Below are positions 5,686 through 14,500 of a stretch of 17,169 nt of DNA, piece after piece. Position 1 is the stretch's first letter. The number at the start of each line of letters is the position of its first letter. The stretch covers positions 1 to 17,169 of the forward strand of contig PJAB01001111.1 of assembly GCA_002887195.1 (NCBI GenBank), read 5' to 3'. The position numbers and the translations under genes are program-made. The notes under the pieces were generated by a model. That model ran no database searches and was not told where the DNA came from. It saw only the letters and a program-made list of their open reading frames with translations. Origin of the DNA: Chrysochromulina parva. Taxonomy: Eukaryota > Haptophyta > Prymnesiales > Chrysochromulinaceae.

Positions 5686-8600
5686 ATGGAAGATGACCTC
5701 TCTGGGCTCGAGGGCATGGGTGTTGTCGTCCGTAACACGAAAGAGCTCGAGTCTGAGCTCATTGCCAAATGGCAGGAAGAGCAGAGGCAGCGCGAGCTCG
5801 CCTCGGCAGCAGTGGCAGCCTCAGCATCTTCTGCGGCAGCCTCAGCCGCTGCTGCGCCGTCGAAAGCGTCTGGAGAGCGCTTTAAAATAAAGCGAAGAAC
5901 GATCGTGACTAAGGCAGCTCCTACTGGTGCTACGTCAACGGCGCTGGCACCTGCGCCTGCCCCTCTGGCTTCAACTGCGCTCGCCCCTCCAGCTGCTGCC
6001 GCACATGCACCTGCACATGCACCGTCGGCTGGACCTTTTTCCGCGCCCGCTCCCGCAGCTGTCGCGTCCGGAAAGCGGAAGCTGCCGCCATCCGGCGCTC
6101 CATCAGACTCCGAGGGTGAGCTGAGCCCTGCCAAGGAGGCGCCTGCCTCCGTCTCCATGCAGGCGGCGGCAGGCAGCAGCTGTGCGGTGGCAGCGGCCTC
6201 GGCTCCGAAGGGCGAGGAATCGAAGCGCGAGGAAGCGATGGGCGAGGAGGAGATGAGCGAGGACGCAAGGGTGCACGAGAAGACCATGGCGGAGGCGGCG
6301 CGGCTGGCCGGCCTCGCGGCGGACGAAGAGCTCGCTCGCGCACTCTCGTCACAACGCAGCGAGCGACTGAGTGTTGCGCTGCGGCGCGCGCCTGGTGGCG
6401 ACCTTGCATCGCGCCGTGGGGCGCCTGCTACGGACTTCGTGGAGCGCCGACCGACGCCCACTGCCTCAGCGCCGCACGACAGGCCGCGCTCGAAGCCTAC
6501 GTCTAAGCGTCGCCGGCGAGCACCCTACGCCTCAAGCGACGACGACGACGACGTCGGCGGCGGCAGCGATGATGACTACGTGCCATCGGCAGACGAGGTG
6601 GGTGGCGCCGGCAGGGACGACGACGAGGAGGAGGAGGAGGATGAGAAGGACGAGGACGATGACTCGGACGCGGAGGAGGAGGAGGAGGATGTGGATTCCG
6701 AGGAGGAAGACGAATACGAGGAGGACGAGGACATGGTGCCTGAGCGCGTTGTCAATGGCGTGGTGATCGAGCTTGATGAAGATGGCGACGATCTCGAGGA
6801 AGGCGAGATTGCAGAGTGCGGGAAGCGCGCGAGACGCGGCGCAGCCGCCGCCAGCGGCGGCCGCCGCACTGGCAGCAGCAGCGGCGGGCGGAGGCACGGG
6901 AAGAGCCAGAGGCAGCAGCGGCGTGAGCGCACGGCGAGGCTCGACAAGTCCCTCTACACCGAGAGCGATGACGAAACCGAAGAGCACGCGCTCCCGCACG
7001 GTCTGGTGGCGCCCGGGCGGCTGTGGAAGCGCCTCTTCGAGCACCAGCGGCTGTGCCTCGAGTGGCTCTGCGGGCTGCATGATCAGCACGTGGGCGGCAT
7101 CATTGGAGATGAGATGGGCCTGGGGAAGACGCTACAGGTCATCAGCCTCATCGCGTCGCTGCACCACTCGGAGCGCGGCGGACCTTGCCTCATTGTCGCG
7201 CCGGCGACGGTGCTGCGCCAGTGGCAACGCGAATTCCGAAACTGGGCGCCCGAGCTGATGACTGTGGCCATCCTGCATTCGAGTGGCGGCGCCGATCAGC
7301 ACGGACGCGTCGCGATGGTGCGCGACGTGTGCCGGCAAGGCCTCGCCGATGGCGGCGGCTGCAGCGTGCTGATCACCTCGTATGAGATGATGCGGGTGCA
7401 TGCGGCTGTGCTTCTCGCGCAGCGCTGGCTGTACGTGGTGCTCGATGAGGGTCATAAGATCCGCAACCCGGACGCCGAGATCACGCTCGTCGCGAAGCGC
7501 TTCAACACCGGCCACCGCCTGATCCTCACTGGCGCACCGATCCAGAACAAGCTCGCCGAGCTCTGGTCACTCTTCGACTTTGTGTACCCGGGCAAGCTGG
7601 GCACGCTGCCCATGTTCGAGGAGCAGTTCGCGCTGCCCATCAGCCAAGGCGCATACGCCAACGCCTCCAACTTCAAGGTGCAGGCCGCCTTTCAGTGCTC
7701 GCTCGTGTTGCGCGACCTCATCCGGCCGTACCTGCTTCGGCGCACCAAGGTCGACGTGCAGCTGCCACTCCCGAGCAAGTCGGAGCAGGTGCTCTTCTGC
7801 CAGCTCACCGAGGAGCAGCGTGACGTGTATGAGCGCTTCCTGCGCACCGACCTCGTGCAAAAGGTGCTGCAGGGGCGCGCCAACGCCTTCGCCGCCCTCT
7901 CGTCCCTGCTCAAGGTGTGCAACCATCCGCACTTGCTCACGTGGTTGCGCGACGACGACGACGATCTCCACGGCGACGGCTTCAGCTTGAAGCATGGCGG
8001 CGGCGGTGCGGGGGAGCGCTCAGCTCATGGGCGTGGCGGCGGCGGAGGCCGTGGCGGCGGCGGCGCGGGGGAGCGTGGCGGCGGCCTCAGTTCAGCGCGT
8101 CCCGAGGGCGTCGACGCCGCAGTGGCTGCGGCCGCTCTGGGTCCATCGCGGGCTGACGGGGCGACGCATTACGGCGACTGGAAGCTCTCGGGTAAGATGG
8201 TGGTTATGCGCCAGATCCTGCTGACGTGGCAGCAGCGCGGCGACCGCGCACTCATCTTCTGCCAGACGAAGCAGATGCTCGATATCGTGCAGGGGCACGT
8301 GCTCGGCGCGGGCTACACATTCCGCCGGCTCGACGGCAGCACCCCTGTGGGGGTGCGACTGCAGCTCATTGACGAGTTCAATTCGGACGACTCGATTTTC
8401 CTCTTCCTGCTCACCACGCGCGCGGGCGGGCTAGGCATCAACCTGACGGGCGCCAACCGCGTGCTGCTAGTCGACCCCGACTGGAACCCGGCCAACGACA
8501 TGCAGGCGCGCGAGCGCGCCCACCGCATGGGCCAGAAGCGCGCGGTGACCATCTACCGGCTCGTCACGAGCGGCACGCTCGAGGAGAAGGTGTACCAACG

Positions 8601-9954
8601 CCAGATCTTCAAGCAGTTTCTCTCGTCCAATGTGCTGACTGACCCGAAGCAGATGAAGCGCGTCTTCAAGCCTCGCGACCTCCGTGATCTGCTCGCGCCA
8701 CCTGCGACGATGGACTCCTCCGTGGATGGCACGGAGACGGGAGATCTCTTCGCACATGCGGAGACCACGGCGGCGCAGGCGGTAGAGCATGCCGAGACCA
8801 GCGCGCTCGCTGCTGGTGCTGCTCATGGTGCCGCTGCCGCCGCTGATGGTGCCGCAGTCGCCTCGGCGTCCGCTTCGAGTGGCTTGGCGTCATCCCGGGG
8901 CGCAGGCGGTGGCCGCGGCCTGACGGGCAGCAGCCGCCCGGTCGGTCGGCCGACGAACCACGTGGCCAGCGACGAGCCACGTTGGCCAGGCAGTCGGCCG
9001 ACGAGCCTCGTGGCCGGCCGGACGACCTCCCTTTTAGGAGATCACTTAGGAGAAGGAGAGCACTTGGGAGATGCCCACAGCGCCGACGGCTCGGCGGCCG
9101 ACGCGGCCTCGACCGCCTTCGTGGCCTCCCTGACAGGTGAGCCAGCTGGTCTCAATAAGCAGGCCTCGCTCCACGAGAGACGCGCTCCGGTGGCGGCGGC
9201 AGCGTCCTCCTCCGGAGCGGTGCCCGTGGCGCCCGGCGCACCCGAAGAGCGTGCGATCAAGAGCGAGACGTCGCTGCTCTCGGATCTGCTCTGTGGCAAC
9301 TTCCTCGCGTCCACGATCGACCACGACGCGGTCCTCGGGGGTGGGAAGGCGCGCGCGGGCTCGAGCCTCGCTGCCGCTGATGCGCGCCAGCTCGCCCAAA
9401 AGGCAGCCGAGGCGCTGCGCGAGTCCTTTGCGCAGCGCCAGCGGGAGCATGTGAACGTGCCCACATGGACGGGACGCAGCGGCGCCGCCGGGCTACCTGG
9501 CCAGCGTCGGTTTGGCGGCACGCTGAATCCCGTGCTCGCGCGCAGCGGCAACGGCAGCGGCAACGGCAGCGGCAGCGGCAGCGGCAGCGGCGGCGGGAGC
9601 GGCGGCGGCGAGGGTGGCAGCAAGGCGGGGGGCAGCACCTTCTTCAGCCAGGGCAAAGAGAGCGATGGCCGGCAAGTTGGCTCTGCGGCGCTGCTCTCGC
9701 GCATCCGCGAGCGCCAAGAGGCCGGCGCCACCGACGCCGACTCGCCCGACGCCGCCGCTGCGCGGCTACTGCGCCGGCTCGACGACTTTTTCGCCGCGCG
9801 CCACGGCAAGTGCACCTCCGAGCAGCTGGTCAAGGAGTTTGCCGACGCGAGCGTCGACCGCAACCTGCTCAAGGCGCTTCTGAAGCAGCTCGCGCACAAG
9901 GATGATCGCGGTAACTGGGTGCTGAAGCCGCACGGCGGCGGCAACAGGCCGTAG
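5686..9954 (+). CDS. ERCC6: CSB/ERCC6/Rad26-type SWI/SNF ATPase, transcription-coupled repair
   Basis: A 1422-residue nuclear protein counted from ATG 5686. CSB-type ATPases bind stalled RNA polymerase II and recruit the repair machinery. The N-terminal third is disordered (Ala-rich, then basic, then a long Asp/Glu run at about 284-353). The Snf2 core follows: motif I GDEMGLGKT (474-482), motif II DEGH (587-590), LTGAPIQNKLAELWSLFDFV, then RecA2 with LTTRAGGLGINLTGANRV and motif VI RAHRMGQKR (944-952). FKQFLSSNVLTDPKQMKRVF after motif VI is diagnostic of the CSB branch rather than other Snf2 groups. A Gly-rich insert of about 75 residues (755-828) precedes the KLSGKM segment. The C-terminal 58 residues (from L1365) resemble the CSB winged-helix, ubiquitin-binding domain, so the protein appears complete. 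ATG 5686 is preferred to the in-frame ATG 5578, which precedes a likely splice acceptor. Coding is uninterrupted for 4.3 kb. Confidence 0.93.
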   Translation: MEDDLSGLEGMGVVVRNTKELESELIAKWQEEQRQRELASAAVAASASSAAASAAAAPSKASGERFKIKRRTIVTKAAPTGATSTALAPAPAPLASTALAPPAAAAHAPAHAPSAGPFSAPAPAAVASGKRKLPPSGAPSDSEGELSPAKEAPASVSMQAAAGSSCAVAAASAPKGEESKREEAMGEEEMSEDARVHEKTMAEAARLAGLAADEELARALSSQRSERLSVALRRAPGGDLASRRGAPATDFVERRPTPTASAPHDRPRSKPTSKRRRRAPYASSDDDDDVGGGSDDDYVPSADEVGGAGRDDDEEEEEDEKDEDDDSDAEEEEEDVDSEEEDEYEEDEDMVPERVVNGVVIELDEDGDDLEEGEIAECGKRARRGAAAASGGRRTGSSSGGRRHGKSQRQQRRERTARLDKSLYTESDDETEEHALPHGLVAPGRLWKRLFEHQRLCLEWLCGLHDQHVGGIIGDEMGLGKTLQVISLIASLHHSERGGPCLIVAPATVLRQWQREFRNWAPELMTVAILHSSGGADQHGRVAMVRDVCRQGLADGGGCSVLITSYEMMRVHAAVLLAQRWLYVVLDEGHKIRNPDAEITLVAKRFNTGHRLILTGAPIQNKLAELWSLFDFVYPGKLGTLPMFEEQFALPISQGAYANASNFKVQAAFQCSLVLRDLIRPYLLRRTKVDVQLPLPSKSEQVLFCQLTEEQRDVYERFLRTDLVQKVLQGRANAFAALSSLLKVCNHPHLLTWLRDDDDDLHGDGFSLKHGGGGAGERSAHGRGGGGGRGGGGAGERGGGLSSARPEGVDAAVAAAALGPSRADGATHYGDWKLSGKMVVMRQILLTWQQRGDRALIFCQTKQMLDIVQGHVLGAGYTFRRLDGSTPVGVRLQLIDEFNSDDSIFLFLLTTRAGGLGINLTGANRVLLVDPDWNPANDMQARERAHRMGQKRAVTIYRLVTSGTLEEKVYQRQIFKQFLSSNVLTDPKQMKRVFKPRDLRDLLAPPATMDSSVDGTETGDLFAHAETTAAQAVEHAETSALAAGAAHGAAAAADGAAVASASASSGLASSRGAGGGRGLTGSSRPVGRPTNHVASDEPRWPGSRPTSLVAGRTTSLLGDHLGEGEHLGDAHSADGSAADAASTAFVASLTGEPAGLNKQASLHERRAPVAAAASSSGAVPVAPGAPEERAIKSETSLLSDLLCGNFLASTIDHDAVLGGGKARAGSSLAAADARQLAQKAAEALRESFAQRQREHVNVPTWTGRSGAAGLPGQRRFGGTLNPVLARSGNGSGNGSGSGSGSGGGSGGGEGGSKAGGSTFFSQGKESDGRQVGSAALLSRIRERQEAGATDADSPDAAAARLLRRLDDFFAARHGKCTSEQLVKEFADASVDRNLLKALLKQLAHKDDRGNWVLKPHGGGNRP
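8945..9017 (+). repeat. Imperfect 25-bp direct repeats in the CSB-like coding region
   Basis: GTCGGCCGACGAACCACGTG (from 8945) recurs as GTCGGCCGACGAGCCTCGTG (from 8993), 48 bp apart and in frame, with a degenerate partial copy between. It encodes duplicated GRPTNHVA and SRPTSLVA segments in the disordered tail after the ATPase core. It is followed by a TTAGGAGA-containing stretch at 9034-9053. Confidence 0.55.
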
Positions 9955-10433
9955 CGAGTTGCAGCGATAGGAGTTAGGAGAGGTCAGACCTGTCAGTCAG
10001 GCGCACAGTACGGGTATACGAGCACACAGATACAAGCAACGCGATAAAGGCGAGACGTTTAAGGAATACCAATACGCGCGGAAGAAAAACAAAAATATGA
10101 CAATATATTATGATCCCCCCGCGAGATCGTAAACTATGTGACGAAAGCCTTAGGAGGAACGCCAATAAGGAGATGACTTCACGTCAAACCTTGGGAGGTC
10201 GTCAGTATTAGCGGCGGCGTCAGTGACTGTAATGAAACTCAGATACCTCTCGGACGTAAGCACCCAAAAGCACCCTTTCGCCCGCACTTTCAGTGTCTGA
10301 CACCGCCAGTATGCCTCGGCGACTCTCAACCTTCGGCTCGGGGGGATCGGCGAAGGTCGGCGAGGGTCGCGGGGCCGGGTCGACCTCTGAGCGTCCGAGC
10401 GCGTCCGACGAGGTCGCCGGTCGGAGAGAGGGG
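9955..10433. other. Convergent intergenic region, no gene seen
   Basis: A 479-bp gap between the stops of two convergent genes. Bases 10020-10145 are clearly richer in A/T than the surroundings and include an A-rich tract and ATATTATGAT, which suits two opposed 3' untranslated ends. Bases 10290-10430 return to GC-rich sequence. A long minus-strand frame (10150-11442) crosses this gap, but it has arginine-rich shadow composition and overlaps the LRR gene. Confidence 0.5.
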
Positions 10434-11294
10434 CTAAGCGTAAGGGTACGCGTTGTCCTGCGTCCTCGCTTCCGCAGCAGACACCTTCCAGGATACTACC
10501 GCAGATGAAGACTCGAGGTAGTACGGGGCGAGGCAGGCCATCCGGAAGCCGCGCGCACGGATGGCGTCGACGCACATGGGGCTCAGACGGATGCGCGAGA
10601 GCTGTGCGTGGAAGATGGTGTGTATGTGCAGCTTGAGCTTCTCGAGCTCGCGGCATCCCGCGAGCAGCGCGTCCAGTCCCTTGTCCGAGAAGTCGAGGTG
10701 GCCTTGCAGCGCAAGAGACTTGAGGTTTGGGCAGTTCTTGCCGAGCTCGATCAGCAGCGTGTCGGTGAGCCCAGAGTGCGGGCTCTCCTCGCCCATCCCC
10801 TCTGCGCACTCGAGCTCGAGCTCCTCGAGCATCTCTCGCCCGCGCACGAGGTTCATCACCTTGGGCTCGTCGCAGTCGAACGCCCAATGCCACTTGAACT
10901 TTCGCAGCGCGGGGACGGCCTGGAGATCCCAGTCGGAGAGGCGGTGGTGGTGCGACACCTTCTTGGCGTTGCCTAGATCGATCGCTTGGAGTGCCGGGAA
11001 GAGCTTGAGCAGCTTCTTGGTCGTCCCTGTACCCCAGTCGTGATTGCCCAACGCCACCGACCAGATGCCGCCGTCGGTGTTGAGCTTGGCCAGCGCGTCG
11101 AGCAGAGGCGTGACAGCCTTGCTCTTCGAGCCGCCAATGAACGCTACGTCCACATGGCCACCGAGCGCAGCGGCGCTCAAGGCCAGGTCGCTGAGGCGGC
11201 GGCTGACGACGAGGAGAGGGCCGCGCACCGTCTTGACTGGCATGAACTGCATGATCGCCAGCAGAGCGTCGTCGTCGAGGCTCAGCAGATCCAT
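10434..11294 (-). CDS. Leucine-rich-repeat protein, possibly F-box/LRR
   Basis: A 286-residue protein with ATG at 11294. The first 40 residues (LLSLDDDALLAIMQFMPVKT then LVVSRRLSDLAL) have the spacing of a short, weak F-box: L-x-x-L-x-D-x-x-L-x-x-I followed by V-S-R. Cysteine-containing leucine-rich repeats of the Skp2/AMN1 kind follow: FPALQAIDLGNA (99-110), VPALRKFKWHWAF (127-139), EELELECAEGM, and the clearest unit LTDTLLIELGKNCPN-LKSLALQGHL-DFSDKGLDALLAGCRELEKLKL (176-222). If the F-box is real, the protein would be the substrate receptor of an SCF ubiquitin ligase. The alternative is a plain cytoplasmic LRR protein. The gene is head-to-head with the DUF229 gene (214-bp gap) and convergent with CSB. 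Confidence 0.72.
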   Translation of the reverse strand: MDLLSLDDDALLAIMQFMPVKTVRGPLLVVSRRLSDLALSAAALGGHVDVAFIGGSKSKAVTPLLDALAKLNTDGGIWSVALGNHDWGTGTTKKLLKLFPALQAIDLGNAKKVSHHHRLSDWDLQAVPALRKFKWHWAFDCDEPKVMNLVRGREMLEELELECAEGMGEESPHSGLTDTLLIELGKNCPNLKSLALQGHLDFSDKGLDALLAGCRELEKLKLHIHTIFHAQLSRIRLSPMCVDAIRARGFRMACLAPYYLESSSAVVSWKVSAAEARTQDNAYPYA

Positions 11295-11508
11295 TTCTCG
11301 AGTCGCGGCGCGTGTGTGCGGCGACGCGGAGAGAAGTCAGAAGGCGAGCAGCGACCCTGTACGCGGGAGTCGTCGTTTTTCCCACAGGGGAGTCGACCCG
11401 GCGCGAGAGCGCCGGACTCACGCTCTGCTTGGGTGCCCCCATTCACCATGAGAACGAAGGGTCTGTGGGGGAAATCTGAGTGTACCGCGCATCGTCTAAG
11501 TCATCGTC
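11295..11508. promoter_or_regulatory. Divergent promoter interval
   Basis: A 214-bp gap between two divergent start codons (11294 minus, 11509 plus), presumed to hold both promoters. No TATA element or repeated motif stands out. Confidence 0.4.
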
Positions 11509-14500
11509 ATGGACGTCGGCGTCGAAGAGAAACTTGGCGATGAGGTCGAAGTGGCCTCATCACGATCGCCCGTGGCCGCTGGCGTGGATTCTCCGCCGGA
11601 GACTCCGCCCGCGGGTAAGACCATCTCTGTGCAGCAGTGCCTCTACCGCCAGTTCGCCAGGGCTTGGGTGCCACCGCTCTGTACGTTCTTGATCACGCTC
11701 TCGCTGCGGCTCCTCTTCATACTCACAACGGATCCGGGCGACAGGATTGTGGCCTCATTCCCCGGCTCGCAAGTTGCTATCCGATGTGACGCCAACGGGC
11801 GGTACCTCGAAGTGAGCCCTGACGGCTGGGTCTTTGCATCCGCCTTCACGCACAACCGGCTCTCCGCGCGCTTCGACGTCGAGCCGGTCTCGCCCGAGCT
11901 GCTGCGCTCGCTCGTGCACACGCGTGAGTTCCGCGAGCGCGCAGGCAACGTGGGCGTGCGCCACTGGGACATGCGCCCGAGGCAGCAGCGTGACGCGTGG
12001 GATGGCTACGAGGGAGCGCCTGCATGGGGCGGCTACGAGGCGAGCGCCGCGGACGCGTCGCAGGGCGACGTGGACCGGCATGAGCCCTTGCAGGCCGAGG
12101 AGGAGGAGCAGCTGCGCCAAAGGCTCGAGCGGTCGGCGGCGCAGGGCGAGCAAGGCTGGGTGTTGCTGCGCTCGCCCTATGCAGGTGGGTACGTCGAGGT
12201 CATCAGCCGGGGCGAGGAGGACGAATATGTGGTGCGTGTGGCCGCCGACGGCAAGCTCTCGTACCGCTCGCTCTTTGTGCTCGAGCCCGAGGCGGTCTGG
12301 TCGTACGCCGTCGGCGGCGCGCTCAACTGGCGCCATCCCGACGCTTCGGATCCCAAGCAGCACGTGCGCGCACATGGCAACTCAAAGCCGTATGGTCCGC
12401 TCCGCTCCTCCGTGCCGACGGCACGCCTGCTCGTCTTTCGGCCGCCGCCTGTGGTGGACGTGCTCAGTGCGCTCGCGTGCCCGACGGCCGTGCCACCCTT
12501 TGAGTGGGCACTGCTGCTCGACGCGGCGCGTGCGGGTGTATGTAGCTCGGCTTCGCTCGGCACGCTGCGTACTGCGGCTTCGGCTCTCGAGCAGCTCGAG
12601 GCTATTTTGGGTGCGGCCTTCAGCGTCGAGCTGGGCGACCTGGCGACCTCGTACCGCACCATCCTGCTCGACGAGACCTGGCTCGAGACGCTCGATTTGC
12701 AGCTGCGCCGCTGCTCGGTCGAGGGCCGTCCACTCGACGATCCGACCATCCCCTTTTCGCGCGTGGACGCCGCCGCGGGAGAGTTGGTCGTCGACAGCGC
12801 GCGCTGCCCGAACGCGGCTTACTCTGAGGTGGTGCTCCGCCCGACGCCGGACGAGCCAATGGCCCTCGAGATGCGTCGCCTCAACTGGGCCGACATGCCC
12901 TCGCCCTCGCCGCCGCTGGGCGGCGCGCATCATGGCGCTCTATATGGTTCTTCGAGCGGAGGGGATGGTGGCGGCGGCGATGGTGGCGGCGGCGGCAGTG
13001 CTGCTGCTGGTGCTGCTGGTGCTGCTGGTGCTGCTGGTGCTGCTGGTGCTGCTGGTGCTGCTGGTGCTGCTGGTGCTGCTGGTGGTGGGCGTGACGCTGG
13101 TGCGCTATTCGCGTCCTCGGATCGGCCACAGCTGCATGTACCGTTGCGGACCGACGCGGTGTTCGTGCTGTGCGACTTTGAGGGTGACGACGGCTTCAGC
13201 AGCACCGGACCGAACGAGCGCCGCGAGGGCGCCGAGACCTCTGCGGACGAGGGTGTCGACGAGCTGGCCCCGTTTTGGGAGGAGGTGGCTCCGTCGCCGC
13301 CCAATCAAGTAGCAAACCTATGGTTCCGCGTCGCGCCTGAGCTCGAGCTCTACCGACGCACGCCACGGCAGGTCGCGAAGCGTAAGCGGGTGAAGGCCGC
13401 CGGCGCGCCGGCGGGCACGAATCCGACGAAGCCCGGCGCGCCGGCGGGCACGGCCGACGCCGCGGAGGCGGCCGAGGCGGCCGAGGCGGCCGAGGCGGCC
13501 GAGGCGGCGGACCGCAAGGCGTACAGCAGCCAGCTGAGCGTGTTGCTGCTCATGCTGGACGCAACCTCACGCGCGCACCTGCATCGGATGGTGCCCCAGT
13601 CGCTCGCACTGCTTCGCGCGCTTGCGAGCAGCGGCGCGGCGACGCTGTACGAATTCCCCTTCTACTCCATCGTCGGCTTCAATTCGGTGCCGAACATGGT
13701 GCCGATGCTCACAGGGGTCGATGCCGAGGCGATCATCAACCTGCCGCCCGTCGGCTCGTACGCCAGCCACCTGTACGACGAGTACGAGGACGAGGACGAG
13801 GATGACTACGGGGCGCTCCGCGCGGAAGATGACCCGTTTGTGAGCGGAGGCGGCGGCAGCAGCGGTGGCAGCAGCGGTGGCGGCAGCAGCGGTGACGGCA
13901 GCAGCGGCGGCGGCGGACCCAAGGCAGTGTGGGGGGACTTTGAGCGCCATGGGTACGCGACCTTCCTCCTGGAGGAGCTTCACGATGGATGTACCGACCT
14001 GACGAGTGGCACACCGTCGTCCGCCTCGAAACTCTTTTACTCACGCTTCGGCGCCGCTGGCATGCCGCACCACAATGCATGGCAGATCTTTTGTCAGCCC
14101 GAGCTGCGCCCATGCTGCAACGACCCCGAGTCGTTCCTGCAGCCAGGGAGACGTCAGTGCGTCGGCGGCGCCGAGCTGCCCGAGCTCATGCTCGGCTATG
14201 TGAAGCAGCTCACGCGGTTGTACGCGGCGGAGGGCACTCCGCGCATGGGTCTCCTCAATCTCATGTCGGCACACGAGCACTTCATGACGCGGCTGGGCGC
14301 ACTCGATGCACCCCTGCGCACCTTTCTGCTCTCGATTGAGGCGCGGCTGCGCTCTGACACGGCCCTCTTCCTGCTCTCCGACCACGGCACGCACGGCATC
14401 TGGTATAACCACTTTGCTGTGGGCCAGGCGGAGCACCGCTCTCCCGCGCTCCTGCTGCTGCTGCCTGCGGGCTTTGCTCAGGCCCACCCGGCGGCCGACG

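Noticed and set aside
9031..9040. CTTTTAG as a splice acceptor inside the CSB-like gene
   Set aside because: No matching donor in a suitable phase was evident and the reading frame is continuous; the segment is in a disordered tail, so the test is weak but nothing supports it.
9042..9944. 300-residue minus-strand open frame
   Set aside because: It is antisense to the disordered tail and winged helix of the CSB-like gene; its Ser/Pro runs mirror the GGC-rich repeats.
10150..11442. 430-residue minus-strand open frame
   Set aside because: It overlaps the LRR gene in another frame on the same strand, is rich in Arg/Pro/Ala and has no domain; it is a shadow favoured by GC-rich third positions.
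11615..11634. GTAAGA donor and GTGCAG acceptor in the DUF229 head
   Set aside because: An intron of about 20 nt is too short to be spliced, and the frame is open through it.
11834..13312. 492-residue plus-strand open frame
   Set aside because: It is the +1 shadow of the DUF229 gene with Arg/Ser-rich composition and no recognisable motif.
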